From NCBI RefSeq assembly GCF_022387135.1, contig NZ_CP092462.1, forward strand, positions 3,100,001 to 3,164,000: DNA of 64,000 nt. Reading direction: 5' to 3'. A program made the translations under genes and the position numbers. Below the pieces are notes generated by a model, which ran no database searches, was not told where the DNA came from, and was given only the letters and a program-made list of their open reading frames with translations. The stretch is from Comamonas sp. B21-038. GTDB lineage: Bacteria; Pseudomonadota; Gammaproteobacteria; Burkholderiales; Burkholderiaceae_C. This document shows positions 57,075 to 64,000 of the stretch, one piece after another; position 1 is the first letter of the stretch; each line of letters starts with the position of its first letter.

Positions 57075-57653
57075 GGCAGCATTATGCAAGCGCCCAATAA
57101 CGTGATGGGAAGCAGGCCCAGAAGAAACACGGGCTGACCCCCTCAATGGCGATCAGCCCGCGACCCGCATGATGGTTGGCAGAGAAATAAGCGGCACACA
57201 CTGCGTCAATCGTATTGTGCGCAACCTGCCTTCGCGCATACCGCCTTATCGGTGAACGTCCGGACTTGTAGTTGGCTTTGGTCCTCGCGTCCTGGCGGGA
57301 TGAACCCCCTAGTGCTCCATGGCGACCGCGATTATATGGACGGGCACATGTCAATAACCAGGCACTATTGCAACAAAAGACTTCCGGCCCCTCGGCAACG
57401 CCAGGTCTTCTGGTTCCCGCACCGCCCTACCACGATGAATTCGTTGAAAAAACCTGCATGCCTTGGTATCCGCCAGCGCAGTCCGCGGGCAATGTCAACA
57501 AAGCTGTGCAAGCGCTCACCCCGTTGCTGCAGGCAGTTCAGGCTGCAGCGCCCCGCCCGAGGTAGCCGCGCGGCAAGGCGCGGCAACGGCTGGAGCGCTG
57601 TCGCCGGGGTAATCGCTTCCCGGGCCTCTGGCCCATGGGACAATACGGCGCTT
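57075..57653. other. Intergenic region between the response regulator and hpnD
   Basis: No gene is supported in this 579-bp gap. It has a loose hairpin (GGGCTGA and TCAGCCC, about 57128-57160), several short frames without ribosome binding sites and no repeat that I can see elsewhere in the window. Confidence 0.5.
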
Positions 57654-58496
57654 ATGACCACGCCCCAGCAGTATGTTCAAAACAAGGCCGCAGCCTCCGG
57701 CAGCAGCTTTTACTATGCCTTCCTCTTTCTGCCCAAGGACAGGCGTGCAGCGATCACCGCCTTTTACGCCTTTTGCAGAGAGGTCGACGATGTCGTCGAC
57801 GAGGTGAGCGACCCGGGCGTGGCAGCGACCAAGCTGGCCTGGTGGCAGAGCGAGGTCCGCAAGAGCTTTGCCGGCCAGCCCAGCCACCCCGTGATGCAGG
57901 CGCTGATGCCGCATGCCAGCGCCTTCTCGATCCAGGCCGAACACCTGCTGGCGGTGATCGAGGGCTGCCAGATGGACCTGGAGCAGACCCGTTATCTGGA
58001 TTTTCCCGGTCTGCAGCGTTACTGCCACCTGGTGGCCGGCGTCGTCGGCGAAGTGGCAGCCCGCATTTTTGGCCAGACCAGCCCGCAAACCACGCAGTAC
58101 GCGCACAAGCTGGGGCTGGCGTTCCAGCTCACCAACATCATCCGCGATGTGGGCGAGGACGCGATGCGCGGCCGCATCTACCTGCCCGTCAACGAGCTGC
58201 AGCAGTTCGATGTGAAGGCGCACGAGATTCTCAACCGCAAGTACTCGGACCGCTTCGAGGCGCTGATGCGTTTCCAGGCCAAGCGCGCCCACCAGCTCTA
58301 TGACGAAGCTCTGGCCTTGCTGCCGCAGGCCGATTACCGTGCGCAAAAGCCCGGGTTGATGATGGCCAGCATCTACCGCACCTTGCTGCGCGAGATCGAG
58401 CAGGACAAGTTCCAGGTGCTGCACCAGCGCGTGAGCCTGACGCCGCTGCGCAAGCTCTGGCTGGCCTGGCGCATGCAAGCCCTGGGCCGCATGTAA
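57654..58496 (+). CDS. hpnD: Presqualene diphosphate synthase HpnD
   Basis: A 280-residue squalene/phytoene synthase family enzyme that condenses two farnesyl diphosphates to presqualene diphosphate. The Asp-rich motifs are DDVVD at residues 45-49 and DVGED at 165-169. The start at 57654 (MTTPQQ) is the family's usual beginning; the longer frame upstream is rejected. It is directly followed by hpnE with no gap. Confidence 0.93.
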   Translation: MTTPQQYVQNKAAASGSSFYYAFLFLPKDRRAAITAFYAFCREVDDVVDEVSDPGVAATKLAWWQSEVRKSFAGQPSHPVMQALMPHASAFSIQAEHLLAVIEGCQMDLEQTRYLDFPGLQRYCHLVAGVVGEVAARIFGQTSPQTTQYAHKLGLAFQLTNIIRDVGEDAMRGRIYLPVNELQQFDVKAHEILNRKYSDRFEALMRFQAKRAHQLYDEALALLPQADYRAQKPGLMMASIYRTLLREIEQDKFQVLHQRVSLTPLRKLWLAWRMQALGRM

Positions 58497-59810
58497 GTGG
58501 CCCGCAGCCAACGCATCGCCGTGGTCGGGGGCGGCTGGGCCGGCATGGCCGCCGCCGTCGAGCTCGCCTCGGTCAGCGCCCACCAAGTGACCGTCTGGGA
58601 ATCCTCCGCCCACTGGGGCGGCCGCGCGCGCGGCCTGGCCTTGGCCTTGCCCAGCGGCGAGGAGATCACCGCCGACAACGGCCAGCATATTCTGATTGGC
58701 GCCTACACCGCCTGCCGCGCACTGATGGAGCGGGTAGGCGTCAGCACCGATGCGTCGTTCATCCAACGGCCGCTGGCCATGCGCTACCCCGATGGCCGGG
58801 GCATCCGTTTTCCCGACAGCGCACCGCCCTGGGATGCGCTGATCGGCATTGCCACCGCCAAGGGCTGGTCCTTGTTGGAGCGGCTGCATCTGCTGCGCCG
58901 GGCCGCTGCCTGGCAACGCCAGGGCTTCCGCTGCGCGCCACAGGCCAGTGTGGCCGATCTCTGTGCCGGTCTGCCCCCGCGCCTGCTGGCCGAGTTTTTT
59001 GAGCCGCTGTGCATCTCCGCGCTGAACACCCCCCTGCACCAGGCCAGCGGCCAGGTCTTTCTGCGCGTGCTGCAAGACAGCCTGTTCGCGGTCGACAAAG
59101 GCTCGCACTTCTGGCTGCCGCTGGTGGACCTGGGCCAGCTGTTTCCCGTTGCCGCCGCCAGTTGGCTGCAGGCCCGGGGCCATGACTGCCATCTGGGCAG
59201 CCGGGTGCCGCAGCTGGTGCAAGCCGGTGCTGGCTGGCAGCTCCAGGGCCAGCACTATGACCAGGTCCTGCTGGCCTGCCCGGCCTGGGAGGCCGCGCGC
59301 CTGGTGCAAGCCGCGTTTGCCCATCCAGCCAACGACTATGCCGAGGCCCTGGCCTGGGCCGACGACGCCGGGCGCCTGACGCATACCGCCATTGCCACCG
59401 TCTACGCCTGGAACCCGGCCCCCGACCCCCAGGGCCATAGCCTGCATGCGCCTTGGCTGGCGCTGCACAGCAGCCCCAGCCAGCCCGCACAGTTTGTGTT
59501 TGACCGTGCCCAGTTGGGCGGCCCTGCCGGCCTCTTGGCCTTTGTCATCAGCACCAGCGAAGGCGACCGCGCCGAGATCGAGCAGCAGGTCATCGCCCAG
59601 GCACAAGCCCAACTGGGCCTGGCCTTGCAGCCCCTCAAAACCGTTGTGGAAAAGCGCGCCACCTTTGCCTGCACGCCCGGCATGCAGCGCCCCGGCATGC
59701 TGATTGCGCCCGGCCTGCTGGCCTGCGGCGACTACATCGACGGGCCCTACCCCGCTACGTTGGAAGGCGCGGTGCGCAGCGGCATCGCCGCCGCCCACGC
59801 GCTGGCCTAA
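58497..59810 (+). CDS. hpnE: Squalene-associated FAD-dependent desaturase HpnE
   Basis: A 437-residue flavoprotein that reduces hydroxysqualene to squalene in the HpnCDE route. The N-terminal dinucleotide-binding motif is VVGGGWAG (GGGWAG at residues 11-16), and the C-terminal FAD region reads LLACGDYIDGPYPATLEGAV. The start is a GTG directly after the hpnD stop codon, so translation is coupled. Length fits the family. Confidence 0.92.
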   Translation: MARSQRIAVVGGGWAGMAAAVELASVSAHQVTVWESSAHWGGRARGLALALPSGEEITADNGQHILIGAYTACRALMERVGVSTDASFIQRPLAMRYPDGRGIRFPDSAPPWDALIGIATAKGWSLLERLHLLRRAAAWQRQGFRCAPQASVADLCAGLPPRLLAEFFEPLCISALNTPLHQASGQVFLRVLQDSLFAVDKGSHFWLPLVDLGQLFPVAAASWLQARGHDCHLGSRVPQLVQAGAGWQLQGQHYDQVLLACPAWEAARLVQAAFAHPANDYAEALAWADDAGRLTHTAIATVYAWNPAPDPQGHSLHAPWLALHSSPSQPAQFVFDRAQLGGPAGLLAFVISTSEGDRAEIEQQVIAQAQAQLGLALQPLKTVVEKRATFACTPGMQRPGMLIAPGLLACGDYIDGPYPATLEGAVRSGIAAAHALA

Positions 59811-59817
59811 AGCCCCA

Positions 59818-60752
59818 TCAAACAGCGCCCGCAGTCTGGCGCCAAGGCGCACCGTGCGCAAAATGCGCAATCACCCAGTCGCGCCAGGCGCTGGATGCGG
59901 CACTGCTCCATTGGCTGGACGGCCGCACCAGGTAGATGCCGGCATCGGCCTGCAGCTGCCACTGCGGCAACACTTCCTGCAAATGGCCCGCGGCCACTTC
60001 GGGGCCCAGCAGCCAGTCGCCGCCCGCAATGATGCCCAGGCCCTGGCGTGCGGCCACCAGCAAGGCCTCGTTGTCATTGCTGACCATGCTGGCGCGGATG
60101 CTGACCAGGCAGGATTCGGCCCCGCGCGAGAACTGCCACTGCGGATAACTGCGCAGCCCGGTAAAGCCCAGGCAGCGGTGCCGGGCCAGATCCTGCGGCG
60201 TATGCGGCCAGCCCTGCTCGGCCAAATAGCCGGGTGCAGCGCAGACCAGGCGCCGGTGGTCGCACAGCCGGGTCGCCACCAGGCTGCTGTCGGCCAGCGA
60301 CCCGATTCGGATCGCGGCATCAAAATGCTCACCGATGATGTCGACAAAGCGCTCGGCATACTCCACATCCATCACCACCTGCGGATGGGCCTTGGCAAAC
60401 CCGCCACCATGGGGCTGAGCCAGCGCCGCCCCATGCTGGCCGGCAACGACAGCCGCAGCGACCCGCGCACGACGGCCGCTGCCTCGCTGGCCTGGCGCTG
60501 GGCCTGGTCCAGCAAGGCCATGGCCTCGCGCACCTGGGCCACAAAATGCTGGCCTGCGCTGGTAAACCTCAGCTGGCGCGTGGACCGCTCCAGCAAGCGA
60601 ATCCCCAACCGTGCCTCCAGCGCACTCAGCCGGCGCGACAGCACCGTTGGGTGGCGCTGCAGCTGCGCGGCCGCCGCGACAAAGGACCCGGCATCGAACA
60701 CCGCCAGCAAGGCGCTGAGTTCATCGGCGTGTTGGCTGTCGAGCAGGGGCAT
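59818..60752 (-). pseudogene. LysR-family regulator with a frameshift
   Basis: The first part from 60752 reads as the N-terminal helix-turn-helix of a LysR regulator (LSALLAVFDAGSFVAAA, LSRRLSALEARLG). The reading frame then closes at about 60372, while the rest of the effector domain, AKAHPQVVMDVEYAERF through GIIAGGD to the stop at 59818, continues in another frame. Restoring one base near 60402-60404 gives a continuous protein of about 311 residues (LSPMVAG then FAKAHPQ). A 1-nt deletion is the simplest explanation; a sequencing error is possible. Its target is unknown. Confidence 0.85.
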
Positions 60753-60839
60753 GGTGGTGGGGCGGAGTGGCTGGTGTCCGCACTATAGGCCAAGACACGG
60801 TGGACGATGCGGCGATGCCGCCGCCGCAGCGGCTTGGCA

Positions 60840-61814
60840 TCAAGGCAGCAGCACCACCGCCCCCTGGGTCTGCCCCGCCTCCAGATCGGCATGCGCGGCA
60901 GCCACTTCCGCCAGCGCATAGCGGCGCCCAATGGCCGGTTGGATGATGCCCTGCTCCATCGCCTGCAGCACGGCGCTGGCGCGCTGCTGGTACTCGGCCG
61001 CGGTCGCGGTATGCGCGGCCAGCGAGGGGCGGGTGATGTAGAGCGAGCCCTTGGCGTTGAGCGTGGCCATGTCGATGGCGGGCGGTGCACCGGTGGTCGC
61101 GCCAAAGGACACCATCAGGCCGCGGGGTCGCAGGCAGTCCAGCGATGCGGCAAACGACAGCTTGCCCAGGCCGTCATAGACCACATCGGCCATGCGGCCG
61201 CCGGTGGCATCGCGCAGCTGCGCGGCCAGGGTCTGGGGATCGAACACCAGTGCCTGGTCGCAACCGGCGGCCAGCGCCCGTGCCTGGCTTTGCGGTTTCG
61301 AGACGACGCCAATGACGGTGGCGCCCAAATGCTTGGCCCAGGAAGCCATCAACTGCCCCACTCCGCCCGATGCGCCATAGAGCAGCACGATGGTGCCGGG
61401 GCCGACGGCATAGGTGCTCGTCAGCAGGTACTGCGCGGTAATGCCTTTGAACAGCACGGCGGCGGCCTGCTCGGCGCTGATGCCATCGGGCAGCTTGACC
61501 AGGCGCTCGGCCGGGTAGAGGCGTTCACTGGCATAGGCGCCCAGCGGGCCGGTGGCATAGGCCACCCGGTCGCCGACGGCAAACTGGCTCACCCCGGCAC
61601 CCAGGGCCAGCACCTGGCCCGCGCCTTCCAATCCCAGGCCCGAGGGCAGCGGGATGGGCGCAATGCCCTTGCGCTGCAGCACATCGAGCGGGTTCACACC
61701 GACTGCCTGCTGCGCCAGCAAGACCTCGCCCGGGCCGGGTGCGGCCATTTCCCACTGCTGCATTTGCATGCATTCCGGGCCACCGGCCGCTGCCAAACGA
61801 ATCACTTGCGCCAT
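60840..61814 (-). CDS. Quinone oxidoreductase (zinc-independent MDR family)
   Basis: A 324-residue NADPH:quinone reductase-like enzyme. The conserved early stretch is VGVNPLDVLQRKG and the nucleotide-binding motif is LYGASGGVGQL at about residues 145-155. No zinc-binding Cys cluster is seen. AAGGAG precedes the ATG at 61814. It lies upstream of the frameshifted LysR on the same strand, so that LysR is not its divergent controller. Confidence 0.93.
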   Translation of the reverse strand: MAQVIRLAAAGGPECMQMQQWEMAAPGPGEVLLAQQAVGVNPLDVLQRKGIAPIPLPSGLGLEGAGQVLALGAGVSQFAVGDRVAYATGPLGAYASERLYPAERLVKLPDGISAEQAAAVLFKGITAQYLLTSTYAVGPGTIVLLYGASGGVGQLMASWAKHLGATVIGVVSKPQSQARALAAGCDQALVFDPQTLAAQLRDATGGRMADVVYDGLGKLSFAASLDCLRPRGLMVSFGATTGAPPAIDMATLNAKGSLYITRPSLAAHTATAAEYQQRASAVLQAMEQGIIQPAIGRRYALAEVAAAHADLEAGQTQGAVVLLP

Positions 61815-61979
61815 GCATCACTCCTTGCGGTTTTGTCGATGGCGCCAGCTTAGAGCCTGCACGGCTACTGATAAATAGCGCACCATACAGTTGATAGCTG
61901 CAGTGGGTGCAGCAATCACCGCCCATGGCGATGCCGCACTGTCAGACAGCGGGCCGCCCCAGCAACTCACACAACTCGG

Positions 61980-62684
61980 TCAGATTGCGCACCAGCGCCT
62001 GGGGCGGGGGCTGCTCAACGGCCAGCGCAAGGCCAGGCCTGCCTCGGTGCGCTGGTGGTGGTCCAGCTCCTGGCGCTGCACCCAGGCGGCCTGCATGCCG
62101 CAGGCCAAGGCGCCTTGCACATCCAGCTCGGCGTCATCGCCCACATGCAAGAAGGCGGGCAGATCGATACCGGCGCGCTCGGAAGCGGCTGTAAAAATGC
62201 GCGGGTCGGGCTTGGCCACGCCCACCTCACGCGCGCTGGTGCTGGCCACAAACCAGGGCGACAGGCCCACCAGGTCCAGCTGGGCATTGCCGTTGGAGAC
62301 GGCGACCAGCGGGTAGCGCGAGGACAGCCAGGCCAGCGCGTCTTCGACCTCGGCAAACCAGGTCACCCGGTTGCGGGCGGCAAAGAACTGGGCAAATACG
62401 GCCTCGACCAGCGCCTCATCGCCACCGCTTTGCTGCAGCGCGCGGCGGATGAACTGCTGGCGGAAATGCGTCATGTCATGCGACAGGTGCACAAAGTCAT
62501 CGCGCACCGACTGGCGGATGCGCTGGGCCTCGGCCGCGTCCTGCAGCAAGGCAGCGGTCGCCGGCGCATGGGCCAGCAAAAATGCGTGCTGCGCGGCTTC
62601 GGCCGCCTTCAGGGTCGGCAGCACCGGCCAGAGGGTGTCATCCAGATCAAGGCTGATGGCACGGATTCGGGAGAGATCGAGCAT
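61980..62684 (-). CDS. HAD-family hydrolase with a frameshifted C-terminus
   Basis: A 234-residue haloacid dehalogenase-type phosphatase. Motif I is DLDDT (Asp13 and Asp15), motif II is SNGN, the Lys is in AKPDP and motif IV is GDDAELD. All are intact, so the core should be functional. The final about 11 residues look abnormal. In the next frame the DNA reads on as VEQPPPQALVRNLTELCELL to a stop at 61942-61944, which fits the usual family tail. One base appears missing near 62019-62021. The start at 62684 is preferred; a second ATG lies 12 nt upstream. Confidence 0.85.
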   Translation of the reverse strand: MLDLSRIRAISLDLDDTLWPVLPTLKAAEAAQHAFLLAHAPATAALLQDAAEAQRIRQSVRDDFVHLSHDMTHFRQQFIRRALQQSGGDEALVEAVFAQFFAARNRVTWFAEVEDALAWLSSRYPLVAVSNGNAQLDLVGLSPWFVASTSAREVGVAKPDPRIFTAASERAGIDLPAFLHVGDDAELDVQGALACGMQAAWVQRQELDHHQRTEAGLALRWPLSSPRPRRWCAI

Positions 62685-62813
62685 GGCGCCAAGCATAGCG
62701 GATCGCTGCGGGCCAGCGCGCCCCAGCGGTCCGGTGTCGGACAAAGGCGCGCAGGCCCGCTGCGGCCAGGGGTATGCGCCGGGGCCCGCTGCCAAGCTGC
62801 GACAATCCCAGCC

Positions 62814-63863
62814 ATGGTTTCACGCTTCCGACCCGAGCCTCTTGGCCAACCCCTTCCTGACAGAACCGGCATTCTGCTGTGCAACCTGGGCACACCGGAT
62901 GCGCCCACCACGGCAGCCACGCGCCGCTACCTGGCCGAGTTCCTGAGCGACCAGCGCGTCGTCGAGATCCCGCCGCTGGTCTGGAAGCCGCTGCTGCACG
63001 GGGTGATCCTGCGCACCCGCCCGGCCCAGTCGGCCGCCAAGTACCGCAGCGTCTGGATGCCCGAGGGCTCGCCGCTGGCCGTCTGGACGGAGAAGCAGGC
63101 CAAGCTGCTGCGCGGCACCCTGGGCGAAGCGGGCCACCAGGTGCTGGTGCGGCCAGCGATGCGCTACGGCAACCCCTCGATCGCGAGCCAGCTCGATGCC
63201 TTCAAGGCCGAAGGCGTGCGCCGCGTGCTGGTGCTGCCGCTGTACCCGCAGTACTCGGCCACCACCACCGCCAGCGTGGTCGATGCGGTCAATGCCTGGT
63301 GCGCCAGCGCGCGCGACATCCCCGAGATCCGCTTTGTGCGCAGCTACCACCGCGATCCCGGCTATATCCAGGCACTGGCCCAGAGCGTGCGCAAGCAGTG
63401 GCAGCTGGACGGCCGCGCGCCCAAGCTGGTGATGAGCTTCCATGGCATCCCCGAGCGCAATGTACGCCTGGGCGACCCCTATCAGCAGCACTCGCAGGAG
63501 ACGGCCCGCCTGCTGGCCGCCGAGCTGGGCCTGACCGATAGCGAGTACATGCTTACCTTCCAGTCGCGCTTTGGCAAGGCCAAATGGCTGGAGCCCTATA
63601 CCGAGCCGAGCCTGATCGCGCTGGCCCAGCAAGGACTGCGCCATGTGCAGGTCATGTGCCCGGGCTTTCCCGCCGATTGCCTGGAGACACTCGAAGAGAT
63701 CAACCAGGAAGTGCGCGAAGCCTTTGTGCATGCAGGCGGCCAGCAGTTCGACTACATTGCCTGTTTGAACGACCAGCCCCGCTGGATCCAGGCGCTGCGC
63801 GAGCTGGCCCTGCAGCACCTGCAAGGCTGGGACACCGGCACGGCGCCATCCCAGCCCCGCTGA
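62814..63863 (+). CDS. hemH: Ferrochelatase
   Basis: A 349-residue enzyme inserting iron into protoporphyrin IX, the last step of protoheme synthesis. The catalytic His210 lies in SFHGIPER and Glu291 in PADCLETLEE, with a spacing of 81 residues as in known ferrochelatases. The start at 62814 (MVSRFR) is chosen because the conserved domain follows (ILLCNLGTPDAP) and upstream frames are antisense to the HAD gene. It is divergent from the HAD gene. Confidence 0.96.
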   Translation: MVSRFRPEPLGQPLPDRTGILLCNLGTPDAPTTAATRRYLAEFLSDQRVVEIPPLVWKPLLHGVILRTRPAQSAAKYRSVWMPEGSPLAVWTEKQAKLLRGTLGEAGHQVLVRPAMRYGNPSIASQLDAFKAEGVRRVLVLPLYPQYSATTTASVVDAVNAWCASARDIPEIRFVRSYHRDPGYIQALAQSVRKQWQLDGRAPKLVMSFHGIPERNVRLGDPYQQHSQETARLLAAELGLTDSEYMLTFQSRFGKAKWLEPYTEPSLIALAQQGLRHVQVMCPGFPADCLETLEEINQEVREAFVHAGGQQFDYIACLNDQPRWIQALRELALQHLQGWDTGTAPSQPR

Positions 63864-63899
63864 GCTGCCCCGCACCACGCTGCCAGAGACCGCACCACG

Positions 63900-64000
63900 A
63901 TGACCCTCCTCTCCCCTTACCGGCCCGAGCAGCGCGAGCGCGTGCTGGGCCTGTCGCTGCACGAGGCACAGCTGCCCTTTGTCGCCCCGATTGCCCAGAC
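63900..64000 (+). CDS. Start of a probable GNAT N-acetyltransferase (truncated by window edge)
   Basis: Only about 33 codons are present, starting ATG at 63900. RERVLGLSLHEAQLPFVAPI matches the N-terminal L-x-x-x-Q-x-x-FVA pattern of GNAT acetyltransferases. It lies 36 nt after hemH, co-directional. The identification rests on this short piece only. Confidence 0.5.
   Translation, partial: MTLLSPYRPEQRERVLGLSLHEAQLPFVAPIAQ

Noticed and set aside
57361..57374. GGCACTATTGCAAC, similar to the end of IS26-type elements (GGCACTGTTGCAAA)
   Set aside because: Only one imperfect end is present, with no partner end and no transposase gene nearby.
57516..59870. A minus-strand open frame of about 780 codons antisense to hpnD and hpnE
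   Set aside because: Same reason: antisense of well-identified genes, with no protein signatures.

Overview
The window looks like a chromosomal segment of a high-GC betaproteobacterium of the order Burkholderiales, most likely family Comamonadaceae (Comamonas or a close relative). Supporting signs are the tig-clpP-clpX-lon order, two Bug-family substrate-binding proteins, the split hpnC / hpnDE squalene genes and the codon bias. The genus is an inference; no 16S rRNA gene is present.

Layout. (1) 439-10170, minus: one giant exported protein of 3243 residues with 27 tandem repeats of about 92 residues (276 bp). It is bracketed by two copies of a 39-bp non-coding element, each just past a terminator. 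(2) 10689-11774: a TerB-like protein. (3) 11873-21008: an IclR regulator divergent from a compact catabolic cluster (cyclase-type hydrolase, acyl-CoA ligase, acyl-CoA dehydrogenase, SDR, two periplasmic binding proteins, Old Yellow Enzyme-type reductase). (4) 21500-34188, minus: a Tad (tight adherence, Flp pilus) locus running from the flp prepilin through minor pilins, RcpC, RcpA, an FHA-TadA fusion, TadB and TadC to a DUF192 gene and further exported proteins, with many 4-bp ATGA overlaps. No TadZ, TadD or prepilin peptidase gene is visible here. (5) 34817-36381: an IS630-type transposase relative and a small cysteine-rich secreted protein. (6) 36826-37701: tRNA-Leu(TAA) and a Gly-Cys-Gly-Gly-Gly tRNA array. 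(7) 37840-43946, minus: tig, clpP, clpX and lon, with strong hairpins after tig, clpP and clpX and a weaker one after lon. (8) 44436-49424: tRNA-Leu(TAG), a 161-bp palindromic repeat, then a two-gene RND efflux operon with a strong promoter and a palindromic operator. (9) 49468-54801: hpnC, an HtrA-type protease, and a ThDP-dependent enzyme paired with a Bug receptor. (10) 55057-57074: a two-component system. (11) 57654-59810: hpnD and hpnE. (12) 59818-62684: a frameshifted LysR gene, a quinone oxidoreductase and a HAD hydrolase with a shifted C-terminus. (13) 62814-64000: hemH and the start of a probable GNAT gene.

How the genes work together. HpnC, HpnD and HpnE together would convert farnesyl diphosphate to squalene, so hopanoid synthesis is expected although the cyclase is outside the window. 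Tig, ClpP, ClpX and Lon form the folding and cytosolic proteolysis module. The Tad locus and the giant repeat protein are both surface or adhesion functions. The IclR cluster looks like a pathway for a carboxylic acid that is activated to a CoA thioester, desaturated, oxidised and hydrolysed; its substrate cannot be read from sequence.

The least-explained items are the 39-bp element around the giant gene, the 161-bp palindrome and its short relative flanking the RND operon, the DUF192 gene built into the Tad operon, and the transposase-derived gene facing flp.
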